Source: Shewanella loihica PV-4 (lineage in GTDB: Bacteria > Pseudomonadota > Gammaproteobacteria > Enterobacterales > Shewanellaceae). From it: a stretch of 64,000 nt of DNA. A model generated the notes under the pieces. It ran no database searches. It was not told where the DNA came from and saw only the letters and a list, made by a program, of their open reading frames with translations. Shown in pieces: positions 45,760 through 55,578 of this stretch; within the stretch, counting starts at the first letter, position 1, and each line of letters begins with the position of its first letter. The translations under genes and the position numbers were made by a program. Location: the NCBI RefSeq assembly GCF_000016065.1, contig NC_009092.1:806001-870000 (forward strand), read 5' to 3'.

Positions 45760-45796
45760 AATGGAAAAATCTCGTCTTTAAACAATTCGAATGTGT

Positions 45797-45820
45797 AGAA
45801 GTATCTACATCTAGACGGCC
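45797..45820. promoter_or_regulatory. MetJ operator (three tandem met boxes) for metK
   Basis: AGAAGTAT (45797-45804), CTACATCT (45805-45812) and AGACGGCC (45813-45820) adjoin without gaps, each matching AGACGTCT at 5-6 of 8 positions. They lie 38-61 bp before the metK ATG. The arrangement matches cooperative MetJ binding known at metK in related gammaproteobacteria. Confidence 0.7.
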
Positions 45821-46282
45821 ATTTTAGTGGAAATCAGATCGGATGACACCCTTTTCGATGAAAATTGTGGAGTAAAACCGGGTAAATATTCTAATGCTTC
45901 GGATGAGTTTAAATAAAAGAGCAACTTAAAATGTTGTTAATGTTGAATTTTTATTGTTGTTATAAGGCCGCGATTTTTTATTGCCAAAGGATCGCTTAGG
46001 CCAGTTAGATGAAGATCGCGGCGACTCGGGTCTGCCTGCTCAGTCTTATGTTCGCAAATTCGGGTGAGGGCGCCGGAGAAGTTTGAGCGGCGAGGCGAGG
46101 TTTTGCCTGGGGTCATCTTGAGTGTCACTGAGGTGCACTTTTTCGTGTCTAGATGGATTTAATCTAAGCTAAAGGGCGAATTTTATTTGCGTCCCATCCA
46201 CGAGTAGGGGAAAATATGCCCCCATTGTTGCCCGCAAAATCGGCCCGCAAAATCCCCAACATTCAAATCAGCAGGAGAGAGC
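45821..46282. other. Divergent intergenic region metK-tkt
   Basis: No gene seen in about 460 bp. It holds the distal part of the metK promoter and the tkt promoter; AGGAGAG lies just before the tkt ATG. An AT-rich block at about 45900-45980 is noticeable. No further operator could be assigned. Confidence 0.5.
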
Positions 46283-48277
46283 ATGTCATCTCGTAAAGAA
46301 CTCGCAAACGCTATCCGTGTGTTAAGTATGGATGCCGTTCAGAAAGCCAACTCTGGTCACCCAGGTGCGCCATTGGGAATGGCCGATATCGCCGAAGTGT
46401 TGTGGAATGATTTCCTGAAGCACAACCCGAACAACCCAGAGTGGGTCGACCGCGACCGTTTCATCCTTTCAAACGGCCACGGCTCTATGCTGATTTACTC
46501 TCTGCTTCACCTGACGGGTTATGCATTGCCGATGGATGAGCTGAAGAACTTCCGTCAGCTGCACTCTAAGACGCCGGGTCATCCTGAATATGGTTACACA
46601 CCGGGTGTTGAAACCACTACAGGTCCACTGGGCGCGGGTATCAGCAACGCCGTAGGTATGGCGATTGCCGAGAAGACTCTGGCGGCGCAATTTAACCGTC
46701 CTGGCCATGACATTGTCGACCACTACACCTACTGCTTCCTGGGTGACGGCTGTCTGATGGAAGGTATCTCTCACGAGGCCTGTTCTCTGGCGGGTACCCT
46801 AGGTCTTGGCAAGCTGATTGCCTTTTGGGATGACAACGGCATCTCTATCGACGGTCACGTCGAAGGCTGGTTCACCGACGATACCGCCAAGCGTTTCGAA
46901 TCTTACGGCTGGCATGTGATTGCCGGTGTCGATGGCCACGACAGCGATGCTATCCGCAAGGCAATCGAAGAAGCCAAGTCAGTTACCGACAAGCCAACTA
47001 TGATCTGCTGCAAGACCATTATCGGTTTCGGTTCACCAAACAAGTCTGGCAGCCACGACTGTCACGGCGCGCCACTGGGCGATGCCGAAATTGCGGCTGC
47101 TCGTGAGTTCCTGGGTTGGGAACACGGTCCATTTGAGATCCCTGCAGACGTTTACGCGGGTTGGGATGCCAAAGAAGTGGGCGCGGCGAACGAATCTAGC
47201 TGGAACGAGAAGCTTGCTGCCTATGAAGCCGCTTACCCAGAGCTGGCGGCGGAATATAAGCGCCGCGTGATCACTGGTGAACTGCCAGCCGATTTCGAAG
47301 AGAAGGCACAGGCCTTCATCAAAGAGTGTCAAGAGAAGGGCGAAAACATCGCCAGCCGTAAGGCATCACAAAACGCTATCGCGGCCTTCGGCGCTGTCCT
47401 GCCTGAACTGCTCGGCGGCTCGGCTGACCTGGCCGGTTCTAACCTGACCCTATGGTCTGGTTCTAAGGGCATTCAGGAAGATCCAGCCGGTAACTACATC
47501 TACTACGGTGTGCGTGAGTTCGGTATGAGCGGCATCATGAACGGTGTGTCGCTGCACGGTGGTTTCATCAACTATGGCGCGACCTTCATGATGTTTATGG
47601 AATATGCGCGTAACGCGGTACGTATGTCTGCGCTGATGGGCATTCAAAACATCTTCGTTTACACCCACGACTCTATCGGTCAGGGTGAAGATGGCCCGAC
47701 TCACCAACCGGTTGAGCAGCTGGCTAACCTGCGCATGACACCAAACATGATGGTATGGCGTCCATGTGATGCGGCGGAAACTGCCGTAGCTTGGAAGATG
47801 GCTATCGAGCGTCGTAACGCGCCGACTTCACTGGTATTCAGCCGTCAGGGTCTGCCTGCTCAGCCACGCAGCGAAGAGCAACTGGCTAACATCGCCAAGG
47901 GTGCTTATGTGTTGCAAGATTGCGCCGGCACGCCAGATCTAATCCTGATCGCAACCGGTAGTGAGGTGCAGCTGGCACTGGATTCGGCTAAGGCGCTGAC
48001 CGAGCAAGGTAAGGCGGTACGCGTGGTCTCTATGCCATCTACCGACGTGTTTGACGCGCAAGACGCTGACTACAAAGAGTCTGTACTGCCTAAGTCAGTC
48101 ACTAAGCGTGTGGCCATCGAAGCGGCTCACGTCGATTACTGGCACAAGTATGTCGGTTTCGACGGCGCCATCGTTGGCATGACCACCTTCGGTGAGTCTG
48201 CTCCAGGCGGCGCGCTGATGAAGCACTTCGGCTTCACCGTTGAGAATGTGGTTGCCAAGGCAAGCGCTATTCTCTAA
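46283..48277 (+). CDS. tkt: Transketolase
   Basis: A 664-residue thiamine diphosphate enzyme of the pentose phosphate pathway. Histidine motifs [12 protein letters not shown] near 25 and [18 protein letters not shown] near 64, the ThDP/Mg motif [13 protein letters not shown] near 155, and the pyrimidine-domain segment [20 protein letters not shown] near 467 are intact. It heads a cluster with epd, pgk and fba, a gene order common in gammaproteobacteria. The ATG follows AGGAGAG. Confidence 0.98.
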   Translation: MSSRKELANAIRVLSMDAVQKANSGHPGAPLGMADIAEVLWNDFLKHNPNNPEWVDRDRFILSNGHGSMLIYSLLHLTGYALPMDELKNFRQLHSKTPGHPEYGYTPGVETTTGPLGAGISNAVGMAIAEKTLAAQFNRPGHDIVDHYTYCFLGDGCLMEGISHEACSLAGTLGLGKLIAFWDDNGISIDGHVEGWFTDDTAKRFESYGWHVIAGVDGHDSDAIRKAIEEAKSVTDKPTMICCKTIIGFGSPNKSGSHDCHGAPLGDAEIAAAREFLGWEHGPFEIPADVYAGWDAKEVGAANESSWNEKLAAYEAAYPELAAEYKRRVITGELPADFEEKAQAFIKECQEKGENIASRKASQNAIAAFGAVLPELLGGSADLAGSNLTLWSGSKGIQEDPAGNYIYYGVREFGMSGIMNGVSLHGGFINYGATFMMFMEYARNAVRMSALMGIQNIFVYTHDSIGQGEDGPTHQPVEQLANLRMTPNMMVWRPCDAAETAVAWKMAIERRNAPTSLVFSRQGLPAQPRSEEQLANIAKGAYVLQDCAGTPDLILIATGSEVQLALDSAKALTEQGKAVRVVSMPSTDVFDAQDADYKESVLPKSVTKRVAIEAAHVDYWHKYVGFDGAIVGMTTFGESAPGGALMKHFGFTVENVVAKASAIL

Positions 48278-48296
48278 GGCCTAGAGCCTGCAAAAG

Positions 48297-48324
48297 GGCA
48301 TAGGGCAAGCAGTTGCTCTATGCC
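48297..48324 (+). other. Hairpin between tkt and epd
   Basis: GGCATAGGGCAA and TTGCTCTATGCC pair over 12 bp with one mismatch around a GCAG loop. There is no T-run, so it is more likely an mRNA-stabilising hairpin than a terminator. Confidence 0.5.
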
Positions 48325-48410
48325 ATGATGACTCGGCTTATCGATAACGATAGGCCGTTGTCGCATCAAGAAAGCCTATCTCAGGACGGTGTTAGGAGTA
48401 GAAGCACTTA

Positions 48411-49427
48411 ATGATTAAAGTTGCTATTAATGGTTATGGCCGTATCGGTCGCTCGATTCTTCGTGCTCTCTATGAGTCAGGCAAGCGGGATCAGATTCAG
48501 ATTGTCGCCATTAATGAACTCGCCAACCCCGAAGCCATGCTTCATCTGACCCAATACGATACCACCCATGGTCGTTTTCAGTCTCCCGCGTCACTCGACG
48601 CCAACGTGATGACCATAGGCGATGATCGTATCCAATTGCTCCATGAGGCCGATGCCGAGAAGCTTCCCTGGCGATCCCTGGATATCGATATCGTGTTCGA
48701 GGCCACGGGTGCCCTCATCGACCGCCAGGCCTGTGAGGCCCATATCAGGGCGGGCGCCAAACAGGTGCTGATCAGCCATCCCTCATCCGGCGATGTGGAC
48801 GCCACAATCGTCTACGGCGTGAATCATCAAGATCTCAAGGCCGAACATAAGGTGGTCTCTAACGCCTCCTGCACCACCAACTGCCTGGTGCCCATTATCC
48901 AGGTGCTGGACCGTGCCTTTAAGGTGCGTAGCGGCGCCATCACCACCATCCACTCGGCGATGAACGATCAGCAGGTGATCGATGCCTATCATGACGACCT
49001 AAGACGTACCCGCGCGGCGGGGCAGTCGATCATTCCGGTAGATACCAAGCTGGCCAGAGGGATCGAGCGGATCTTGCCCGAGATGAAGGATAAGTTCGAG
49101 GCGATATCTGTGCGCGTGCCGACAATTAATGTGACTGCAATTGACTTATCGGTCACCTTAGATAAACGTGTCGATATCGATACAGTGAACCAGGTATTAT
49201 CTCAGGCGGCAAATGGCTCATACCAAGGGGTTGTGGGCTATACTAATGCGCCATTGGTATCGTGCGATTTTAATCATGATCCCAGATCCAGTATCGTCGA
49301 TGGCACCCAGACCAGGGTGAGCGACGGCCATCTGGTGAAGTTGCTGTTGTGGTGTGACAACGAGTGGGGCTTTGCCAACCGTATGTTGGACACCAGTTTA
49401 GAGATGATAAAGGCCGTTAGAGCCTGA
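48411..49427 (+). CDS. epd: D-erythrose-4-phosphate dehydrogenase
   Basis: A 338-residue member of the GAPDH family. NAD-binding [17 protein letters not shown] opens the protein and the catalytic Cys154 lies in [10 protein letters not shown]. Residues shared with E. coli Epd rather than GapA (for example the [19 protein letters not shown] stretch) and the tkt-epd-pgk-fba order support Epd, which starts pyridoxal phosphate synthesis by oxidising erythrose 4-phosphate. Transketolase next door makes erythrose 4-phosphate. Classical GAPDH activity cannot be excluded. Confidence 0.93.
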   Translation: MIKVAINGYGRIGRSILRALYESGKRDQIQIVAINELANPEAMLHLTQYDTTHGRFQSPASLDANVMTIGDDRIQLLHEADAEKLPWRSLDIDIVFEATGALIDRQACEAHIRAGAKQVLISHPSSGDVDATIVYGVNHQDLKAEHKVVSNASCTTNCLVPIIQVLDRAFKVRSGAITTIHSAMNDQQVIDAYHDDLRRTRAAGQSIIPVDTKLARGIERILPEMKDKFEAISVRVPTINVTAIDLSVTLDKRVDIDTVNQVLSQAANGSYQGVVGYTNAPLVSCDFNHDPRSSIVDGTQTRVSDGHLVKLLLWCDNEWGFANRMLDTSLEMIKAVRA

Positions 49428-49529
49428 TTTTAAAGATTTTAAACCTATGGCCGGTGAAGCGTCCCGGCGGTGGGTAGCCCAGTTTTGCTTTAACTTTTAT
49501 TTTTAACTTTAAACTTAAGGAAACGTGAA

Positions 49530-50705
49530 ATGGCGATTATCAATATGTCAGCGTTAGATCTTCAGGGCAAGCGCGTGCTTATCCGTGAAGACCTCAATGT
49601 CCCGGTCAGCAATGGTGTGGTCACCAGCGATGCGCGTCTGCGTGCCTCTCTGCCAACCATCAAGCTGGCGCTGGAGAAAGGCGCGGCCGTGATGGTGATG
49701 TCTCACCTGGGTCGTCCGACCGAAGGTGAGTACAACAGCGAGTTCTCTATGCAGCCTGTTGTGGATTACCTGGAGAAGGCGCTGGATTGCCCGGTACGTC
49801 TGGCAAAAGACTACCTGGACGGTGTAGAAGCCAATGTCGGTGAAGTCGTGGTATTCGAGAACGTGCGCTTCAACGTCGGCGAGAAGAAGAACGACGAGGC
49901 GCTGGCCAAGAAGCTGGCAGCCCTGTGTGATGTGTATGTGATGGACGCTTTTGGCACCGCGCACCGCGCCCAGGCATCGACTCACGGTGTCGGCCTGTAC
50001 GCCCCTGTGGCCTGCGCCGGTCCACTGCTTGCCGGTGAGCTGGAAGCCCTGGGTAAGGCGATGGACAATCCGGCGCGTCCGCTGGTAGCCATCGTAGGCG
50101 GTTCTAAGGTGTCGACCAAGCTGACCGTACTCGAGAGCCTCTCTGGTATTGTCGATCAGCTAGTCGTGGGTGGCGGTATCGCCAACACCTTCATTGCCGC
50201 AGCCGGTCACAACGTAGGTAAATCCCTCTATGAAGCTGACCTCATCGATGAAGCCAAGCGCTTGGTAGCCAATGCCCAGAGCCGTGGCGGCGACATCCCA
50301 GTACCGACCGACGTAGTTGTGGCGAGCGAGTTCAGCCCAACGGCGAGCGCGACCCTCAAGGCGGTCGATCAGGTGGCAGATGAAGATATGATCTTCGACA
50401 TCGGCCCTGACAGCGCCGAGGCCCTGGCCGAGATCCTCAAGAACGCCGGCACCATAGTATGGAATGGTCCGGTAGGCGTGTTCGAGTTCGATCAGTTCGG
50501 TGAAGGCACCAAGCGTATCGCTCAGGCGATCGCCGACTCTTCTGCCTTCTCAATCGCGGGCGGTGGTGACACCCTGGCGGCGGTCGACAAGTACGACATC
50601 GCCGATAAGGTCTCTTACATCTCTACCGGTGGTGGCGCCTTCCTGGAGTTCCTGGAAGGTAAGGAACTACCTGCTGTGGCTATGCTGGAAAGCCGCGGCG
50701 AATAA
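49530..50705 (+). CDS. pgk: Phosphoglycerate kinase
   Basis: A 391-residue glycolytic kinase transferring phosphate between 1,3-bisphosphoglycerate and [24 protein letters not shown] near 12, [18 protein letters not shown] near 57, and the nucleotide-binding [12 protein letters not shown] near 345 are present. It lies 102 bp after epd; AAGGAAACGTGAA precedes the ATG. A GGTCGC/GCGACC hairpin (50747-50767) lies in the spacer to fba. Confidence 0.98.
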
Positions 50706-50858
50706 GTAAAAAAATAATTAGTATTATAAGAAACCGCCGATAGTCGGGTCGCAAGGAGTTCGCGACCTTTCTGTCGGTATCAAAATCTGTCCAAACGATA
50801 GTGACCTCGGTGGTTAAGCGGGCATGGCCCGATTGCCACCCTATTATTGGAGTTAAAA

Positions 50859-51923
50859 ATGGCCTTAATTTCCCTACGTCAACTGCTAGACCATGCCGCA
50901 GAGCACGGATACGGCGTTCCCGCGTTCAACGTTAACAACCTGGAGCAGATGCGCGCCATTATGCAGGCGGCAGAAGCCACAGACAGCCCGGTTATCGTTC
51001 AGGCGTCAGCCGGTGCGCGTAAGTATGCTCGTCCTCAGTTCCTTAAGTATCTGATGGCGGCGGCGCTCGAGCAGTATCCAGATATCCCTGTGTGTATCCA
51101 CCAGGATCACGGTACTCACCCTGACGTGTGTCAGCGTTCTATCCAGCTGGGTATGTCTTCAGTCATGATGGACGGCTCACTGATGTCAGACGGTAAGACA
51201 CCTGCTTCATACGAGTACAACGTCGACGTGACCCGCAAGACGGTTGCCTTCGCCCACGCCTGTGGTGTGTCGGTAGAGGGTGAAATAGGCTGTCTGGGTA
51301 GTCTGGAAACTGGTCAAGCCGGTGAAGAAGATGGTGTTGGCGCCGAAGGTATCCTGAGCGAAGATCAGCTGCTGACCACGCCGGAAGAGGCGGCGCGTTT
51401 CGTGGCCGATACTCACGTGGATGCCCTGGCCATCGCTATCGGTACCAGCCATGGTGCCTACAAGTTTAGCCGTAAGCCTACCGGCGACGTGCTACGTATC
51501 GACCGTATCAAGGAGATCCACGCACGTATTCCTAACACCCACTTGGTCATGCACGGTTCTTCTTCTGTGCCGCAAGAGTGGCTGGAAGTGATCAACCAGT
51601 ATGGCGGCGCCATCCCTGAAACTTATGGTGTGCCACTGGAAGAGATCGTCGAAGGTATCAAGCACGGCGTACGTAAGGTTAATATCGACACCGACCTGCG
51701 TCTGGCCTCTACCGGCGCGGTACGTAAGTTCCTGGCGGAGAACCCAAGCGAGTTCGACCCTCGTAAGTTCCTGAAAGCCTCTATGGATGCGATGGCAGAC
51801 ATCTGTACCGTTCGCTATGAAGCCTTCGGTGCGGCGGGCATGGGTTCTAAGATCAAGCCTAAGTCACTGCAGGCCATGTATAAGGCATACCAGTCTGGCG
51901 AGTTAGATCCACAGGTGAACTAA
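50859..51923 (+). CDS. fba: Class II fructose-bisphosphate aldolase
   Basis: A 354-residue zinc-dependent aldolase. [14 protein letters not shown] near 80 carries zinc and catalytic residues, [11 protein letters not shown] is near 132, and [13 protein letters not shown] is near 228. Sequence features place it in the class IIB-like CbbA/Fba group rather than the E. coli FbaA group. The ATG at 50859 with TTGGAG 6 nt upstream is preferred to an in-frame TTG four codons earlier. It ends the glycolytic cluster before a terminator. Confidence 0.96.
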   Translation: MALISLRQLLDHAAEHGYGVPAFNVNNLEQMRAIMQAAEATDSPVIVQASAGARKYARPQFLKYLMAAALEQYPDIPVCIHQDHGTHPDVCQRSIQLGMSSVMMDGSLMSDGKTPASYEYNVDVTRKTVAFAHACGVSVEGEIGCLGSLETGQAGEEDGVGAEGILSEDQLLTTPEEAARFVADTHVDALAIAIGTSHGAYKFSRKPTGDVLRIDRIKEIHARIPNTHLVMHGSSSVPQEWLEVINQYGGAIPETYGVPLEEIVEGIKHGVRKVNIDTDLRLASTGAVRKFLAENPSEFDPRKFLKASMDAMADICTVRYEAFGAAGMGSKIKPKSLQAMYKAYQSGELDPQVN

Positions 51924-51950
51924 TTCGGTCTGATGACCCAATATGAAAAA

Positions 51951-51977
51951 GGCCCGCCAATTTGGTGGGCTTTTTTT
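51951..51977 (+). terminator. Intrinsic terminator after fba
   Basis: GCCCGCCA-ATT-TGGTGGGC (one G-U pair) followed by seven T. Confidence 0.9.
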
Positions 51978-52134
51978 ATGGTAAAAACACCACAAAGAGT
52001 AAGGACTAACTCTCGCCCTTAGCTGAGCTGTTAGTTCAAAATGCTGGAAAGGCAAGCGTAATTTTCATTTCTGTGCGCCGGATGATACTATTGCGCCAAT
52101 TTTTAAGGGACTTAGATAAATAGGTAAACAGATA

Positions 52135-52875
52135 ATGAAAAAATTGCTGACGGCTACGGCCATCCTGATGGCGGCCCCTTTTGCAGCGCATGCGGGCGCA
52201 GATTTCGTTAAGGGTGACAGAACCTTTGCCGCCGACGCCGAACTGGGTGCGACGGTGACTACGGGTAACACAGAGACGACCTCTCTCAAGGGCCGTCTGG
52301 ACATGAAGCACGAGCTGGGTAACTGGGAAAACCAATACCTGCTAGAAGCCCTCTACAAAGAGGACAGCGGCGAAGAGACGGGTAAGCGCTACTACGGCCT
52401 GGTACAGGGTAACTACAAGTTCAGCGACGTGAACTATATGTTTGCTAACGCCAACCACGAGATCGATCCCTTTACCGGTTTCGATTCTAAGTCGACAATT
52501 TCTGCCGGTTATGGTCACAAGTTTGTCGATACCGAGAAGACGACCTTCGCCGTCGAAGTGGGTCCGGGTTTCCAGTACAAGCGTCTGGACGATGAGAGCG
52601 CCGCCGAAGCGGGTTACGACACCGAAGAGAGCTGGGTGGCGCACGGCGTGATGAACTTCGAAACCGAGATCACCGACAACTCTAAGTTCAAGCAGCTGTT
52701 TGTGGCCGATTACGGCGAGAGCCTGGAAGGTCGCTCTGAAACCTCTATCACGGCCAATATCGTTGGCGCCCTAGCGATGAAGTTTGCCGTTATCGTGCGT
52801 TACAACAGCGAGCCGCTGGATAACAAGAAGAGCACAGATACCGAAACCAACATGACGCTATTGTACTCTTTCTAA
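52135..52875 (+). CDS. DUF481 outer-membrane protein
   Basis: A 246-residue protein with a signal peptide (cleavage near residue 20-21, AHAG). The body has alternating polar/hydrophobic strands and ends in Phe (LLYSF), as expected for an outer-membrane beta-barrel. GATVTTGNTETTSLKGRLDM near 38 is the start of the DUF481 family (YdiY-like), some members of which are salt- or acid-induced. Function unknown. It is monocistronic, between two terminators. Confidence 0.88.
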   Translation: MKKLLTATAILMAAPFAAHAGADFVKGDRTFAADAELGATVTTGNTETTSLKGRLDMKHELGNWENQYLLEALYKEDSGEETGKRYYGLVQGNYKFSDVNYMFANANHEIDPFTGFDSKSTISAGYGHKFVDTEKTTFAVEVGPGFQYKRLDDESAAEAGYDTEESWVAHGVMNFETEITDNSKFKQLFVADYGESLEGRSETSITANIVGALAMKFAVIVRYNSEPLDNKKSTDTETNMTLLYSF

Positions 52876-52897
52876 TAGGGTTTTTATTGGACTTAAG

Positions 52898-52924
52898 AGA
52901 CGCCTTTCGGGGCGTCTTTTTTTG
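52898..52924 (+). terminator. Intrinsic terminator after the DUF481 gene
   Basis: AGACGCC-TTTCGG-GGCGTCT followed by a T-run. Confidence 0.9.
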
Positions 52925-53121
52925 TCTGAAATCAGCCTGAAATTAAGCCTAAGCGGGCTTAAATCTGTATCAGGGTGTATCATAATTATTCAGATAATTT
53001 AATGGGTTATGTGCTGATTGTCACGAAAGTTGGCCGGGTAAAATGTCACACTAACAACTAGACGCTAGCCTTAACAGGCATCGCGATATTTGTGTAATTT
53101 CCCCTTAAGTGTGAGACCCGG

Positions 53122-53577
53122 ATGCAGATAGGTTGCTGTTGGTTTGAGCCGTCCCAGTCGACGCTGTCGAATCAGGACAATGACACCAGCTGGCTTATGC
53201 CAGGTGCGGAGTTTGCCGTGCTTAAACTATTGACCGAGCATCGTGGTCAGGTGATGTCCAATGCCGACCTGTTGGCCTGCCTACCCGAAGATGACGCCAA
53301 CATGGCACGTCTGGTGCAGGCGGTGGATCGCATCCGCTTCTTTCTCGGCAGTCCGTCGGGCAAGCTGCTGGAGTCGGTGGACGATCAGGGCTATATACTG
53401 CACAGCAAACTCTCGCCCCACCGCGAGCTGCTGGGCAACGGGCCTATCCGCCGCATGACCAAGCAGCAATACATACTGCTGATCTCTCAGCTGCTACTGC
53501 TGTTTCTGCTCATCTATTCAGTGTTTGAGCCCTTCAATTATCTGCCCTCGTTAGCCGAGATCATCGGCGAGCAATAA
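53122..53577 (+). CDS. Short ToxR-like membrane regulator
   Basis: A 151-residue protein: OmpR/ToxR-type winged helix at about 25-95 (EFAVLKLLTEHRGQVMSNADLL; VQAVDRIRFFLGSPSGKLLESV; DQGYIL) followed by a membrane helix (about 115-136, ILLISQLLLLFLLIYSVF) and only some 15 residues outside. It lacks the large periplasmic sensor of ToxR or CadC. It is similar in plan to the regulator at 55579, and the two flank the lipoprotein and diheme genes. It may be a truncated relative acting as partner or antagonist. Confidence 0.78.
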   Translation: MQIGCCWFEPSQSTLSNQDNDTSWLMPGAEFAVLKLLTEHRGQVMSNADLLACLPEDDANMARLVQAVDRIRFFLGSPSGKLLESVDDQGYILHSKLSPHRELLGNGPIRRMTKQQYILLISQLLLLFLLIYSVFEPFNYLPSLAEIIGEQ

Positions 53578-53716
53578 CCCCTTCTTCTATCTATGGTCGT
53601 GTCCCGCTTGCTGGGCAGGTTTAGCTCTGGTTTAGCTTTGATTTAGACTTAGACTTAGGCTTTAGTTTTAGCTGACAGCGCTCTGCTGTTGCCGAATGAG
53701 TGGCAGGAGCGGACAT

Positions 53717-53749
53717 AAAAAAAGGGCCACACGCTAGGTGATGGCCCTC
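53717..53749 (-). terminator. Intrinsic terminator for the lipoprotein/diheme operon
   Basis: On the minus strand AGGGCCATCAC-CTAGC-GTGTGGCCCT (one bulged T) is followed by seven T, 17 bp past the lipoprotein stop. Confidence 0.88.
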
Positions 53750-53765
53750 AAAGTGGTGCAGTGGG

Positions 53766-54287
53766 TTAAGTGGAGGGGAGCAGAACCAGTTCGTTGGTCG
53801 CCTTGGCACCTTTGATCTCGATACCTACCTTGTATTCCTTCACCGAACCAGGCGCCGTGTTGGCATCCCAGTCCAGATCCGTGGCATCGAAGCTGTATTG
53901 ACCCTTGTCTGTCTCTTGCAGCACGCCCTGGCAATCGCCGGCGGCGCTGTCACATGAGTAGCTTTGGGTCACGTGCCAGTGTTTCCACGCCTTGGCGTTA
54001 CGTGAGGTGGTCGAGCTGTCAGGGAAACCGAAGTAGACGATACGGTAATCCGTGGCATTGGTGATGGCCAGGCCGGCGTCATCCTTCAGGGCGAAGTTGA
54101 GTGTGCCCGTCTCGCCGTCAAACTCGGCCAGGGTCAGGTTGATGGCCAATGCCTCACCGGCATCTATGGTGTCGGCAACCGGTGGCGGAGTGATCTCGCC
54201 GCCGTCGTTGTCATCATTGTCGTCACTACCGCAGCCGCCGCAGATAAGCGCCGTTGCCAGTAGGGCTGTTAATAACTTCTCATTCAT
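53766..54287 (-). CDS. Lipoprotein, possibly related to OmcA/MtrC beta domains
   Basis: A 173-residue predicted lipoprotein: signal peptide ending with the lipobox CGGC (Cys19), an acidic Asp/Asn linker, then a beta-rich domain of about 130 residues (INLTLAEFDGETGTLNFALK, then a YSFDATDLDWD stretch) with one Cys pair (YSCDSAAGDC). The domain recalls the haem-free beta-barrel modules of OmcA/MtrC-type decaheme cytochromes, but it has no CxxCH. It lies 11 bp after the diheme gene, with which it is surely co-transcribed. The relationship is an impression that a profile search should test. Confidence 0.7.
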   Translation of the reverse strand: MNEKLLTALLATALICGGCGSDDNDDNDGGEITPPPVADTIDAGEALAINLTLAEFDGETGTLNFALKDDAGLAITNATDYRIVYFGFPDSSTTSRNAKAWKHWHVTQSYSCDSAAGDCQGVLQETDKGQYSFDATDLDWDANTAPGSVKEYKVGIEIKGAKATNELVLLPST

Positions 54288-54298
54288 GACCTGCTCCT

Positions 54299-55120
54299 TT
54301 AGTTAAAGTGGCCGGTATGGCAAGTCGTACATTCCATGTCAGACTTCACGCTGGCGGCGCTGCCCATGGTGCTCTCTACGCCGTGACAGCTTTGGCAAGC
54401 TTGCGCCTCGCTCGAAGGCTTTGATTCAGGCAGGGCAGAGATATCTTCGCCTTTGTAGGCACGGTTAAGCAGCTCGACCACATGGTAGGCCACAGAAGCT
54501 GACAGACGCTTACAACGCTCACCCTTCTGGCTGAAGGTAAAGCCTGAGGCCTTAGACCAGTTACTGATAGAGGAGTGACACAGAATGCTGTTGGCAACAG
54601 ATGACTTACCCACAAGTGCCGTCTTCTCGGCGGTAGAACCGATACCGGCCACGAACTCGTCGCTGGAGAAAGGCAGCTCGGTCACTTCGTAATAGCGGAA
54701 AGAGGCGCCGATCACCGCGGCGTTTTGGCCATTGATGTCGTCGAGTATGTTCACCAGCATACCTGTGGCGTTGTTGTTACCACACACTGTGCCCTGACCC
54801 ACGATACCTGCCCAGCCATAGCCGGCCAGTGCGGTAGGAATCGTTGCAAACTTGGCGGCGTCGGCGCTTTCAGAGTTGGCCAGCATGGTGACTAACGCGT
54901 GAAACACCTGGTGCATACAGCCGCCGCCTGTCTCGTAGGCGAGCTTGGCCGTTGCCATAGGATCCAGGGGGACATACTTGAGCTTCTCACCCAGTTCCAG
55001 TTTGTAGTTACCTTGTTCGTCGGTGGCGGCGAAGGCCGATGTACCCATTAGGGTTGCGCCCGCCGCAGCGGTGCTGATGCCGATGATTTGGCTAAGTGCT
55101 TGGCGTCTATTGATGGTCAT
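54299..55120 (-). CDS. Tat-exported diheme protein, C_GCAxxG_C_C / split-Soret-like
   Basis: A 273-residue secreted protein. The N-terminus has a twin-arginine-type signal (INRRQALSQ, then an Ala/Gly-rich core, cut near AFAA). The core has scattered cysteines (GGGCMHQVFHALV near 67, GTVCGNNNATG near 110, ILCHSS near 180, GERCKRL near 201), the pattern of the C_GCAxxG_C_C redox family. At the C-terminus are two haem-attachment sites, CQSCH (242-246) and CTTCH (264-268), as in split-Soret cytochromes. Tat export of a c-type cytochrome is unusual and suggests a cofactor inserted in the cytoplasm. A CRP site lies upstream. Confidence 0.75.
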   Translation of the reverse strand: MTINRRQALSQIIGISTAAAGATLMGTSAFAATDEQGNYKLELGEKLKYVPLDPMATAKLAYETGGGCMHQVFHALVTMLANSESADAAKFATIPTALAGYGWAGIVGQGTVCGNNNATGMLVNILDDINGQNAAVIGASFRYYEVTELPFSSDEFVAGIGSTAEKTALVGKSSVANSILCHSSISNWSKASGFTFSQKGERCKRLSASVAYHVVELLNRAYKGEDISALPESKPSSEAQACQSCHGVESTMGSAASVKSDMECTTCHTGHFN

Positions 55121-55343
55121 GACAATGTCCTCACTTGGATAGATGTTATTTTTGTTGTTGGCGTGGTTAAAGGGATACGCCGGTTTGAACTTGAGGCCAG
55201 TGTGGTCTGGGTAGATTGCAAATAGTGTGACCTGGGCTGGATGAAGCTTGGGGCTGGGCGCGCATCTGCCTGCGCCGATTTTTTCGGCGCCTTGTATCGA
55301 TTTAATTAATTAATACCTCCAGCCTTCATCGTCGTTATGTTTT

Positions 55344-55365
55344 GCGATGTGAAGCTGATCACTCT
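55344..55365. promoter_or_regulatory. CRP site between the diheme operon and the ToxR-like regulator
   Basis: TGTGA-AGCTGA-TCACT (55348-55363) matches the CRP consensus TGTGA-N6-TCACA with one mismatch and AT-rich edges. It is about 225 bp from both divergent starts. In Shewanella CRP activates anaerobic respiration genes, which fits a cytochrome operon. The rest of the 458-bp gap holds an A/T-rich stretch and no gene. Confidence 0.65.
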
Positions 55366-55578
55366 ATTTGTAGCATTCATGTTAATTCGCGAGGTTTCAG
55401 CCAGGGATAAATATTGGGGCTTAGTGGATGAAGAAGGGGGCTGGGATCACAGAGCGCATAACTCCCTAGCTTTTGTAAGGGTATTTTCTAGATGACTTTC
55501 GAGGAGATAGAGGGGATCACAGATTTTTTTGCTGGGTTTGCATAAGCTTATGCACAGCGAAATGAAAGAGTAACCAAG

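Noticed and set aside
46130..46165. Possible further met box (TGTCTAGATGG) upstream of tkt
   Set aside because: A single imperfect box without adjoining partners, and tkt is not an expected MetJ target.
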